A stretch of DNA of 64,000 nt from Moraxella nonliquefaciens. Lineage in GTDB: Bacteria; Pseudomonadota; Gammaproteobacteria; Pseudomonadales; Moraxellaceae. The position numbers and the translations under genes are program-made. The stretch covers positions 267,116 to 331,115 of the forward strand of contig NZ_LXTW01000012.1 of the NCBI RefSeq assembly GCF_001679005.1, in the 5' to 3' direction. Under the pieces are notes generated by a model, which did no database searches, was not told the DNA's origin, and saw nothing but the letters and a program-made list of their open reading frames with translations. This document shows, piece after piece, positions 14,669 through 22,675 of the stretch. Every line of letters starts with the position of its first letter. The first letter of the stretch is position 1.

Positions 14669-16552
14669 TCATCGGTTTTGGTCAATCGGTGTTTGTAAGC
14701 GTGGACGGTTTGGGGTTAATTTGTTTAGTAGTACATAAGAGATGGGTAACGGCTCATCAAAAATCAGCCCTGCCAAAATCTCACCACATAATGGAGCAAA
14801 ACTAAATCCCTTTGACCCCATGCCATAGACGGTATACAGCCCATCATGCCTGCCAACCTGCCCAACAAGTGGATGATAATCAGGCGTTTGGGCTCGTATG
14901 CTTGCCCGCCCGTGCAAATCTGCCAGATTGACATTGAGTTCGTTGGCAAGATTTGGCAGACTTTGGCGAAACTTATTCAAATTAAACTCATGTTCATCAT
15001 CACGTACCGATGTGTTAGTATCATTGCGTACAAAACTTGCCCCCATTAAGAAAGTAAGCGTGTCATCTTTATCAAAGGCGGCACAATAACCATCATACTT
15101 TATCGGTGTGGCAAGTTTGGCTTTTAGCTCATCACAGTGCTGGTCAATGTCAAGCCATGAGACTTGTCCACGAATCTTTCTGGGATTAAACAACTCATCA
15201 TTTAATAGATGACTTTCAAAACCTGCACAAATGATGACAATATCAGCGGATAATTGGTCATTGGCATTTTTTAGCATCCATTTGTCATGCTCTTTTATGA
15301 CGTTGTTGGCATGAAAATGCTCAAAATGAATTAAGGGATTTGATAGAATGAAATCTGCTAATTTATGGGTGTCAATCAGTCCTGCTTTGGGCGTATGGGT
15401 GTTAATGATTTGCTTATTAAAATCATCATTATTCAAATTAAAATCATCATTGACGATGCTAATTAATTCATCAGGATAACTGTTTGCCAAATGGGTAAGT
15501 TTATCATGTGATTTTTGTGTGGGTAATAAAAAATCCATCGCCCCTGTTTGGGTAAATATTTCATCTTTTGCCAATTGATTAAAGGTTTGATAAATCCGCT
15601 CAGCATATAAAAAGCTGACGGTGGGCAGATGGTTGGGGGCATCTGATAATTGAGTTAGTTTGGGGGCAAATAGAGCTTTTGGATTGCCCGATGCTCCTGA
15701 GAGTGGGGCGATTTTATCAGTGAGCGTTACTGACACACCACGACTTGCCAAAGCGTGTGCGGTAAATAACCCCGATACGCCAGCTCCGACGATGATGGCT
15801 GTCTTTGGCGTGGGTTTGATGGCGACGGCTCTGTCAAATTTGGCGGTTATCATCTCACGCTTATGCCCAAAGCCTTTGATTTTTTGTATACTCATGCCAA
15901 TGTTTATCAACGCCCGTCTGACCGTACCACTGCTGGTAAAAGTGGCGAGAGTGGCATCAGATTTGGATAAGCGTTTGATTTGACTAAAAATATCATCTGA
16001 CCACAGTTCATGGTTTTTGCTGGGAGCAAAACCATCCAAAAACCATGCGTCCGCCTGTCCTGTTTTGGTGTGCATGCTTGCAAAGCTGTCATGTGCATCC
16101 CCAAGCCATAAATCAAGGCAAATATTACCAAAATGCAGGCGATGACAGCCTGATAATGCCAGTGGGTAATCATCCAGTAAAGTTGTGATGAATGGGTTGG
16201 TTTTTTCATTTTGCCATGCCAATAGGGCAGTGGTTAAATCAGCATGACTAAGCGGATATTTTTCGGTACTGACAAAATACAGACGAGCAGATGATGTGAC
16301 GACTTTTTGCCAAAGTAGACAGGTTGCCAAAAAGTTTAGCCCTGTACCAAAACCTGTTTCCATGATGACAAAATGTTCATTATCATGCAGATTTGCAAAG
16401 CGCTCTGGCAGGTCATTACTCTCCAAAAAGACATGATTGCTCTCATCAAAACCGCCCGCTTTTGAAAAATAAATGTCATCAAATTGTTCGGAGATGGGTG
16501 TGATTTTCCCCAAATTATCGGTTTGCCATGTAACGTGTGCGGTTTGTATCAT
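14669..16552 (-). CDS. mnmC: Bifunctional tRNA wobble-uridine modification enzyme MnmC
   Basis: 627 residues. The N-terminal methyltransferase part has a SAM loop ETGFGTGLNFLA near 66 and the DAWFLDGFAPSKN active region; it makes mnm5s2U34 in tRNA. The C-terminal half is an FAD-dependent oxidoreductase with TAIIVGAGVSGLFTAHALASRG near 252 and a Gly-rich GMGSKGFSFAPLCGE near the end; it removes the carboxymethyl group of cmnm5s2U. Both halves appear intact and the length is usual. Confidence 0.95.
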   Translation of the reverse strand: MIQTAHVTWQTDNLGKITPISEQFDDIYFSKAGGFDESNHVFLESNDLPERFANLHDNEHFVIMETGFGTGLNFLATCLLWQKVVTSSARLYFVSTEKYPLSHADLTTALLAWQNEKTNPFITTLLDDYPLALSGCHRLHFGNICLDLWLGDAHDSFASMHTKTGQADAWFLDGFAPSKNHELWSDDIFSQIKRLSKSDATLATFTSSGTVRRALINIGMSIQKIKGFGHKREMITAKFDRAVAIKPTPKTAIIVGAGVSGLFTAHALASRGVSVTLTDKIAPLSGASGNPKALFAPKLTQLSDAPNHLPTVSFLYAERIYQTFNQLAKDEIFTQTGAMDFLLPTQKSHDKLTHLANSYPDELISIVNDDFNLNNDDFNKQIINTHTPKAGLIDTHKLADFILSNPLIHFEHFHANNVIKEHDKWMLKNANDQLSADIVIICAGFESHLLNDELFNPRKIRGQVSWLDIDQHCDELKAKLATPIKYDGYCAAFDKDDTLTFLMGASFVRNDTNTSVRDDEHEFNLNKFRQSLPNLANELNVNLADLHGRASIRAQTPDYHPLVGQVGRHDGLYTVYGMGSKGFSFAPLCGEILAGLIFDEPLPISYVLLNKLTPNRPRLQTPIDQNR

Positions 16553-16568
16553 TGTTTATTAGGTTGAT

Positions 16569-16973
16569 TTATTTGCGTTTTATGATGAGTGAGGCGAGAA
16601 TAAAGCCAAGAGTGAACGATGTCAAAGTACTGATGACACCATAAAGAAACAACTGTCCACTACGTTCATTCACCAAGACATTAACTTGTGTGGTTAATTC
16701 GTCAATGCGTCCTTGTAGTTGGCTGTTTTTGGCAAGCAGTTCGGTATTGGCACGAGATAATTGATTGTCGTCAGGTTTGACAAGTTGTGCCAATGTTGGG
16801 GCGTTAAGGCTGTGTAGGCTGGTAGGGGCTTCATTTTCTGTATGTTCACTCTCACCCAAATGCTGGCTGGTAGTGGCAGGCGTGTCAGCTGTGTTTGTCA
16901 AAGCAGTCTGAGCAAGGCTTGATATAGACAGTGGGGCAATGACAAGCAGGGCAATCATAATGACAACTTTCAT
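16569..16973 (-). CDS. Hypothetical protein with signal peptide, coiled coil and C-terminal membrane helix
   Basis: 134 residues. Starts MKVVIMIALLVIAPL (signal or anchor), then a polar Thr/Glu-rich stretch, a predicted coiled coil (ANTELLAKNSQLQGRIDELT) and a C-terminal membrane helix ending LASLIIKRK. I chose ATG at 16973 because GAGGG precedes it; a GTG at 16985 overlaps the YciI stop. No family recognised; the layout suits an envelope anchor or septum-associated protein. Coupled to the YciI gene upstream. Confidence 0.65.
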   Translation of the reverse strand: MKVVIMIALLVIAPLSISSLAQTALTNTADTPATTSQHLGESEHTENEAPTSLHSLNAPTLAQLVKPDDNQLSRANTELLAKNSQLQGRIDELTTQVNVLVNERSGQLFLYGVISTLTSFTLGFILASLIIKRK

Positions 16974-16981
16974 GGCAACCC

Positions 16982-17290
16982 TCACGCGCCACTGCCGTTA
17001 GCAGGCAAGGCTTGGATAAAGGGCTTGATGTCTACATGACTGTACACACCGCCATGCAGATAGGGTTCGTCATTTACCCATGCTCGTGCCTCATCTATGT
17101 CATTAAAGTGGGCGATGATGAGACTGCCACTCATGACAGGTTCGCCATGATTAATGGGTGTAGGGCCTGCGATGACAAGTCGGTTCTGGGCGTGTAGAGC
17201 GGTCAGTCGCTCAATGTGAGCAGGGCGAATCTTAGCACGTTTGGCGGAGCTGTCGGCGACATCATGACCGATGATGGCAAATAAAGGCAT
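16982..17290 (-). CDS. YciI-family protein
   Basis: 102 residues with a ferredoxin-like fold. MPLFAIIGHDVADSSAKRAKIRPAHIERLTAL, then GPTPINHGEPVMSGSLIIAHFNDIDEARAWVNDEPYLHGGVY is the YciI pattern, with the conserved His-Asp (H9, D10) often proposed as the catalytic pair. It lies next to yciB, as in many gammaproteobacteria; the function is unknown. Confidence 0.92.
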   Translation of the reverse strand: MPLFAIIGHDVADSSAKRAKIRPAHIERLTALHAQNRLVIAGPTPINHGEPVMSGSLIIAHFNDIDEARAWVNDEPYLHGGVYSHVDIKPFIQALPANGSGA

Positions 17291-17321
17291 GGGTTTTCCT
17301 AATTTTGGGGTTGATTTGGGT

Positions 17322-17378
17322 GGTGCGTGGTATGCACCAATAAGATTTTCTACTTAATAGGTGCGTAATACGCACCCT
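17322..17378. repeat. Tandem REP-like hairpins
   Basis: A 7-bp hairpin at 17322-17338 (GGTGCGT/ATGCACC, one G-T pair) and a perfect 8-bp hairpin at 17360-17376 (GGTGCGTA/TACGCACC). The second is followed by CTAC, giving the GTAG head on the other strand, the same plan as the repeat at 6316-6382. They sit between the YciI and yciB genes. Confidence 0.5.
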
Positions 17379-17429
17379 ACTGTAATTGGTGTATTTTGAA
17401 GTTAAATGATTTTAAATGTCAAATTAAAA

Positions 17430-18056
17430 TTATTTTTTTATCGCCGTTTCATCTATCTTGATATGCTTACGCAGAACGACAAACATACCCACCATAAAAC
17501 TTATCATGACAATAATGTCACCAAAGGCGGTAAATTCACCCCAATACTTACCCCCCATAAACACAAAAGCAAAAAAGGCATGCAGACTTGCCATGAATAC
17601 AAAAAATCCCGCCCATGCCAAATTGAGTTTTTTCCATGCTGATGATGACATCTCAAAAATGGGGGCGAATAGTTTTTGAATGATAGATTCTTTATCACTT
17701 AAAAAAAATGGCGATAAAAATAAGGCAAGAGCAAAACCCAGATTAATCAAAATCGCTTTTAGGCGGATATAAAAATCATCTCGCAAGGCAAGGGTCAAAC
17801 CACCAAATACCACCGTCATGAGTAATACAAAAATTTGCTGTTTTTGCAGACGAAATTTTTGACTGACAAATAAAAAGCCATACACGACAAGCGTGGCAAA
17901 GGTTAGCCCTGCGGTCGCTACGATAATATGATTATTACTCTCAGCCCCTGTTAGTCCAATGGCAGTTAGCAGGGGGTGAGTGGGATTATTCTTATCTGCG
18001 GTTTTGTACAGATAAAAAAAGACAATGATGGGGATATAGTCAAGTAGGGCTTTCAT
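17430..18056 (-). CDS. yciB: Inner membrane-spanning protein YciB (septation protein A)
   Basis: 208 residues, about five membrane helices. MKALLDYIPIIVFFYLYK, and DDFYIRLKAILINLGFALALFL with WKKLNLAWAGFFVFMASLHAFFAF, are signatures of the IspZ/YciB family, needed for normal division or envelope growth in some bacteria. Length is usual (about 180-210). Confidence 0.93.
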   Translation of the reverse strand: MKALLDYIPIIVFFYLYKTADKNNPTHPLLTAIGLTGAESNNHIIVATAGLTFATLVVYGFLFVSQKFRLQKQQIFVLLMTVVFGGLTLALRDDFYIRLKAILINLGFALALFLSPFFLSDKESIIQKLFAPIFEMSSSAWKKLNLAWAGFFVFMASLHAFFAFVFMGGKYWGEFTAFGDIIVMISFMVGMFVVLRKHIKIDETAIKK

Positions 18057-18169
18057 GGGTCTTAGGTGTCTAAAAGGTGCTATTTTACACGCTTTTGGGG
18101 GTAAAAGTAAAATAAAACCGTTTCTTTGTTGGCTAATATTATGACATACATAAATGCTAAGGCAAACTG

Positions 18170-18376
18170 ATGTTATTTGTGGCTTTTGATGTGAGTGATT
18201 TTAAACACTCTTTCATCAATCACTCAAAAGAGCTTGCAAAGACCACAACCACATCAGTGGTATTGACAAAAGACACTGCCATCTTTTTATCAAAGAATGT
18301 GAATTTAGATTTAACCATGGCACACCATCACAAAAGATTAAAACCTTGCGAAAATGGTGTGAGGTTTAGGAGTTAA
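18170..18376 (+). CDS. Doubtful 68-residue ORF
   Basis: Starts MLFVAFDVSDFKHSF; no clear ribosome site and no known family. The LFVAFDVS-FKH beginning is faintly like IS110-type transposase N-termini, so it may be a decayed transposase start. The rest (AHHHKRLKPCENGVRF) is unrecognised. The interval 18057-18430 holds nothing better. Confidence 0.25.
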   Translation: MLFVAFDVSDFKHSFINHSKELAKTTTTSVVLTKDTAIFLSKNVNLDLTMAHHHKRLKPCENGVRFRS

Positions 18377-18430
18377 TCTGGTTTGGCTCTTAAATAAAGT
18401 GGTGCGTGATTTTAGGTGAAATAAGATGAA

Positions 18431-19261
18431 TCACAAATGCAAATCATGACCGCACCTGTCACAAAATTTGGCGTTGGATGCATGACCAAATTTACCACAT
18501 TTTGGGCAAGTGATGGGGTGTAGTTGTGGCCGCATGGTGCGTGATAACTCGGAGGTAAAAATCCCTGTTGGTACGGCAATGATGGAATAACCCATAATCA
18601 TCACCATGCTTGCAATCGTCTGTCCTATTGGTGTTTTGGGTGAGATATCGCCATAGCCTACCGTTGTTAAGGTTACCACCGCCCAGTAGATGGATTTGGG
18701 GATGCTGGTATAGCCATTTTCAGGGCCTTCAACGACATACATGACCGAACCAAAAATTGTAACAAGCAGTAATAATGATAAGAAAAATACGATGATTTTG
18801 TGCTGACTGGTACGAAAGGCAGCCGCCAAAAATCCTGCTTGTTGCATGTAGGATTTGAGTTTAAATACCCTAAAAATACGCAAAATCCGTAATATTCGTA
18901 CCACAAGTAAATATTGTGTTCCCACAAAAAAGTAGCTAAGATAGCTTGGCAGTAATGCCAATAAATCAATCACCCCAAAAAAGCTAAACGCATAACGTTT
19001 GCGGTTGGGAGCAGAGTACAGACGCAGCAAATATTCTATGGTAAATAAAATGGTAAAAAACCATTCTGCATACAAAAATATTCGCCCATATTGCAAGCGT
19101 AAATACAGCACGCTGTCAAGCATGACCACAACCACGCTAAGAGCAATGCCAATGAGTAGTACCACATCAAAAAATCGTCCCACAGGTGTGTCTGTGCCTT
19201 CGATGACGATGTGGATTTTCTCTTTTAATGGCAGACTTTTTTTGTAAACAGGGGCTTTCAT
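18431..19261 (-). CDS. Voltage-gated potassium channel-type protein with C-terminal zinc ribbon
   Basis: 276 residues. Six-helix ion transporter: helices start near 29; an arginine-rich S4 (VVRILRILRIFRVFKLK near 118-134); the pore with selectivity filter TLTTVGYGD near 190. After the last helix (IASMVMIMGYSIIAVPTGIF), the C-terminus has CPKCGKFGHASNAKFCDRCGHDL, a four-Cys zinc ribbon (CxxC...CxxC). Inner membrane. The zinc ribbon tail is known on some Kv-like bacterial channels, role unclear. Confidence 0.9.
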   Translation of the reverse strand: MKAPVYKKSLPLKEKIHIVIEGTDTPVGRFFDVVLLIGIALSVVVVMLDSVLYLRLQYGRIFLYAEWFFTILFTIEYLLRLYSAPNRKRYAFSFFGVIDLLALLPSYLSYFFVGTQYLLVVRILRILRIFRVFKLKSYMQQAGFLAAAFRTSQHKIIVFFLSLLLLVTIFGSVMYVVEGPENGYTSIPKSIYWAVVTLTTVGYGDISPKTPIGQTIASMVMIMGYSIIAVPTGIFTSELSRTMRPQLHPITCPKCGKFGHASNAKFCDRCGHDLHL

Positions 19262-19380
19262 GCAAGGTACAATGAGATAAATATTGGCATATTTTATAAT
19301 AAAGTTAGGATTTGAGATAGTATTTTTACAAAATTCTTGTTATGATTGATACGTTTTAGGCTTTTTACATTTGATTTATC

Positions 19381-19593
19381 ATGAGAATCATCATCTTAAT
19401 GCTACCCCTTGTCCTGACCGCTTGCATGAACATGGCGGATTTTTCTGAAAGTAAGCGTCAAACACCCCAAACTTACCCGACTTACAACCCAAATTGCCAA
19501 CACCATATCCCAGCCCCACGCACACCACAAGGCTATCCAGACATGAGTTCGCCTGAATATCAAGAAACGCATCATCGCACACATTGCCCCTAG
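19381..19593 (+). CDS. Small predicted lipoprotein
   Basis: 70 residues. IIILMLPLVLTAC gives a signal peptide with lipobox LTAC (C15), then a Pro/Tyr/His-rich tail with two more Cys. No family recognised. It is separated from yebC by a good promoter for that gene. Confidence 0.55.
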   Translation: MRIIILMLPLVLTACMNMADFSESKRQTPQTYPTYNPNCQHHIPAPRTPQGYPDMSSPEYQETHHRTHCP

Positions 19594-19599
19594 CAAATA

Positions 19600-19628
19600 T
19601 TGGCAAATTCGCCCAAACCTTGTATAAT
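19600..19628 (+). promoter_or_regulatory. Sigma-70 promoter of yebC
   Basis: TTGGCA at 19600-19605, 17 bases, then TATAAT at 19623-19628, 37 bases before the start of yebC. Confidence 0.7.
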
Positions 19629-19664
19629 AACCCATATTTATCCAATCAATAAAAGGTACATTTT

Positions 19665-20414
19665 ATGGCAGGTCATAGTAAATGGGCGAATATCAAGCAT
19701 CGTAAAGCCAAACAAGATGCTGCAAAAGGCAAGATTTTTACCAAAATTATTCGTGAAATCGTCTCCGCCAGTAAAGGCGGTGACCCAGACCCTGCCAATA
19801 ATCCACGTCTGCGTGCCGTGCTAGAAAAAGCCAATGCTGCCAATATGACCAAAGATGTGATTAAACGTGCCATTGAGCGTGGTCAAGGGGGCGGAGAGGG
19901 CGATAATGTCCAAGAGATTACTTACGAAGGTTATGGCGTGGGCGGTGTGGCGGTCATCGTTGAGACCATGACCGACAATGTCAACCGTACCGTAGGCGAG
20001 GTTCGCCATGCCTTTGGTAAACATGGTGGCAATCTGGGCACCTCAGGATCGGTGGCGTATCTGTTCTCTAAGCGTGGTGAGATTGTCTTTGATGATGTGT
20101 CATTAGAAGATAAGGTCATGGAGGTTGCTTTGGATGCAGGGGCAACAGATATTGAAAATGACGGCGAGAGTTTGCTTGTCATCACAGAACCCAATGATTT
20201 CGGGGCGGTAATGGATGCACTGACACATGCAGGGCTAAAAGCAGACAATGCCGAGGTAACCATGTCCCCCAGTACAACAGCGGACATTGACAATATTGAC
20301 GATGCCCAGCGTGTGTTAAAAATGATTGACATGCTAGAAGATTTGGATGACGTACAAGAGGTCTATACCAACGTCAATTTTAGTGATGATGTGATGGCAC
20401 AGCTTGATGTTTGA
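19665..20414 (+). CDS. yebC: YebC/TACO1-family translation or transcription regulator
   Basis: 249 residues. [32 protein letters not shown] is the classic start of the family, and [17 protein letters not shown] and [16 protein letters not shown] the central part. Cytoplasmic. YebC proteins were first described as transcription regulators and more recently as ribosome-associated factors that aid translation of proline-rich stretches. Length is usual. Confidence 0.96.
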   Translation: MAGHSKWANIKHRKAKQDAAKGKIFTKIIREIVSASKGGDPDPANNPRLRAVLEKANAANMTKDVIKRAIERGQGGGEGDNVQEITYEGYGVGGVAVIVETMTDNVNRTVGEVRHAFGKHGGNLGTSGSVAYLFSKRGEIVFDDVSLEDKVMEVALDAGATDIENDGESLLVITEPNDFGAVMDALTHAGLKADNAEVTMSPSTTADIDNIDDAQRVLKMIDMLEDLDDVQEVYTNVNFSDDVMAQLDV

Positions 20415-20441
20415 TAACCCACTTAACCCTAAGGAGATGTT

Positions 20442-21284
20442 ATGAAAAAACTACTTGGAATGAGCTTATTCTCTTTAATATTAACGGCCTGCAACGATAA
20501 ACCCACCGAGCAGGCATCGACCACACCAGTTACCAGTGAGTCGGATGTTGTCGCTGATATTGCCAATACCACTACAACTAAAAACCCTAATTGGGAGACT
20601 GTGATTGTGGCAACACAAGCCGATTTTCCACCCTTTTCTTTTAAGGATGAAAAGGGAATTATCGTTGGTTTTGAAAGAGATTTGTTAGAAGCAATAGCAA
20701 CTGCCTCAGAATTTAACGTTGATTTTATTGATGGCAGTCGTAATAACATACAGCAAAATCTTGATGGAGATTCTGTTGGCATTTGGGCGTCTTCGATTTC
20801 TATCACGCCTGAGCGTGAACAAGTGATGGATTTTAGTGAGCCATATTTGAATCATGAGCGTGTTGTTGCAATTTTGGACAATGATGCTAATGCTAATATA
20901 AGAGATGTGTCGGATTTGGTTGGTAAAACTGTGGCATATAGCACATTTGACTCCAAAGGAGAAGAGCATGTTACTGAAATTGTCAAAGATAAATCTGCCA
21001 TCGTTCCTGAAAAAACGGCATTTTTAGCATTAAAAGCTGTGTATTCCAACAAAGCCATAGGAGCGTTAGGAAACAACCGTTCTTTTGAGTATTACACCAC
21101 TCATTATCCTGACCTTAAAATCCGTTTAATCCCCTTTGAGGGGAGGGTTACCAATTCTGGTTTTGCCATAAAAGAGGGTAACACTGCCCTAAAACAGAAG
21201 CTGGATATGGGGCTTGAAAAAGTTAAGGCAAATGGCACTTATGATGAGCTGTTCAAAAAATGGTTTGGTAACATTCAGAGCTGA
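20442..21284 (+). CDS. Amino-acid ABC transporter substrate-binding lipoprotein
   Basis: 280 residues. Lipobox LTAC (C16), then a family 3 solute-binding domain: IVATQADFPPFSFKDEKGIIVGFERDLLEAIA, SSISITPEREQVMDFSEPYL and GLEKVKANGTYDELFKKWFG at the end. Periplasmic, outer-leaf anchored; polar amino acid ligand likely. No permease or ATPase lies alongside, so it works with a transporter encoded elsewhere. Ends in a clear terminator hairpin. Confidence 0.88.
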   Translation: MKKLLGMSLFSLILTACNDKPTEQASTTPVTSESDVVADIANTTTTKNPNWETVIVATQADFPPFSFKDEKGIIVGFERDLLEAIATASEFNVDFIDGSRNNIQQNLDGDSVGIWASSISITPEREQVMDFSEPYLNHERVVAILDNDANANIRDVSDLVGKTVAYSTFDSKGEEHVTEIVKDKSAIVPEKTAFLALKAVYSNKAIGALGNNRSFEYYTTHYPDLKIRLIPFEGRVTNSGFAIKEGNTALKQKLDMGLEKVKANGTYDELFKKWFGNIQS

Positions 21285-21585
21285 TGAATTTGTTATGATG
21301 ACAAAATTGGTGGATGAAAATTATCCGCCAATTTTGTCTTTTTGGTGGTGATTTAAAACGTGTCTTACAAAAATAAGCCAAAAAATCTGATAAAATAATA
21401 AATCACAAACAAAAACGGCTTAGCCCACATGAACTGTTATTCACAAAAGGCAGTAAAATACATCGTCCAAGATGCACCATCTTATGGTGCAAGACAAGTG
21501 GTATAAGAGGCATTGTAGGGGTTAAAAAATGAGCAACGACAAGCTTTATCAACCTTCCTGCTTTTTAGCCACCATCCATAAAAAC
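21285..21585. other. 301-bp interval between convergent genes
   Basis: Contains the terminator at 21301-21343 and an 8-bp hairpin TGCACCAT/ATGGTGCA at 21473-21491. I see no coding frame. Confidence 0.6.
21301..21343 (+). terminator. Rho-independent terminator after the solute-binding protein gene
   Basis: Arms 21301-21315 and 21323-21337 pair over 15 bp (one G-T pair) around a 7-base loop, followed by CTTTTT. Confidence 0.85.
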
Positions 21586-22575
21586 TTAGTCAAAAATCTT
21601 AATATAAGCCCCAGCTCTTAGTTCATCCATCCAATCTTCTTCGGCTTCTTGGGCTTGACGAGCAAATAGTATCTCACGAGCTTTATCTTTGCGTACTTCA
21701 TTGGTCATGTCTTGTTGGCGGATATTTTCCACTTTTAGGATGTGCCAACCAAACTGTGTACGAAACGGAGCAGAAAAATCGCCAGAGGCGGTATTTTTCA
21801 TCATCGCTTCAAACTCTGCCACCATTTGCCCATCACTAACCCAGCCTAAGCGACCATTTTGAACGGCAGAACCTGCGTCATCAGAATAAGTGGCTGCCAT
21901 CATCCCAAAATCTGCCCCCTTTTGAAGTTCTTGATATAGGGTGTTGATTTTTTGTTGTGCCATGGCATCATTTTGGGTGTCATCGGTTTTGATGAGAATA
22001 TGACTGGTTTGCCATTCGGGGATGAGTATTTGCTCAGTGGGGATTTGCTGTCCTTCGGGTGAATTTAAAAAGGCATCAACTTCTTGTTTGCTGATGTTGA
22101 TGCGTGGGCGAACCTGAGCCTGCCATAATGCCACAAGGCTGGCATTTTCGATGACCTGATGACGAAGCTCGTTATAACTGCCTGCTTGTTGTTCATCAAG
22201 TGCACGCTGAAAATCTGCCAAATTATTAAAACCTTCTTTGTTGGCGATGGCAAGCAGTTCACGATTAACCAGATTTTCATCAGGGTGAAATCCTGCACGG
22301 TTCACCAATCCAAGCTGTAATTTGCGTGTGATGAGTGCATTCATGGCAAGATTTTGAATCTCAGCATGAGACAGAGCGATGCCCCTATCACGATATTCAC
22401 GAGCCATGGCTTGACTGGCTGCAATGAATTCACTTTTTAGGATAATCTCATCATTGACCTGTGCCAAAATGCCATCAGCACTGCTTGTTACGCTGGGGGT
22501 GTTGGCGGTTGCAATATTTGTCATGCCAAGACTTAGGCTAACAGCAACCAGTAAATGGATAAAAGGGTGTTTCAT
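21586..22575 (-). CDS. surA: Periplasmic chaperone / peptidyl-prolyl isomerase SurA (single parvulin domain)
   Basis: Helps outer membrane proteins fold in the periplasm. 329 residues: signal peptide ending near ATA-NT (about 25), SurA N-terminal helix domain (DGILAQVNDEIILKSEF), and one parvulin domain (ILIPEWQTSHILIKTDD...FGMMAATYSDD...NGRLGWVSDGQMVAEFE...FGWHILKVENIRQ), then the C-terminal helix. E. coli SurA (428 residues) has two parvulin domains; only one fits here. It lies directly after lptD, the usual order. Confidence 0.9.
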   Translation of the reverse strand: MKHPFIHLLVAVSLSLGMTNIATANTPSVTSSADGILAQVNDEIILKSEFIAASQAMAREYRDRGIALSHAEIQNLAMNALITRKLQLGLVNRAGFHPDENLVNRELLAIANKEGFNNLADFQRALDEQQAGSYNELRHQVIENASLVALWQAQVRPRINISKQEVDAFLNSPEGQQIPTEQILIPEWQTSHILIKTDDTQNDAMAQQKINTLYQELQKGADFGMMAATYSDDAGSAVQNGRLGWVSDGQMVAEFEAMMKNTASGDFSAPFRTQFGWHILKVENIRQQDMTNEVRKDKAREILFARQAQEAEEDWMDELRAGAYIKIFD

Positions 22576-22675
22576 TGTTGTTCCTATAAAATCATCAATA
22601 AAAGATAAAAGCAGGTCAGTTTAGCACTTCATTACCATCTCGTCAAATGCTATTAAAAGTTTGAATAAGGTGGCA

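Noticed and set aside
19931..20332. 133-codon minus-strand ORF inside yebC
   Set aside because: Ser/Thr/Pro-rich composition of an antisense shadow; yebC is conserved on the other strand.
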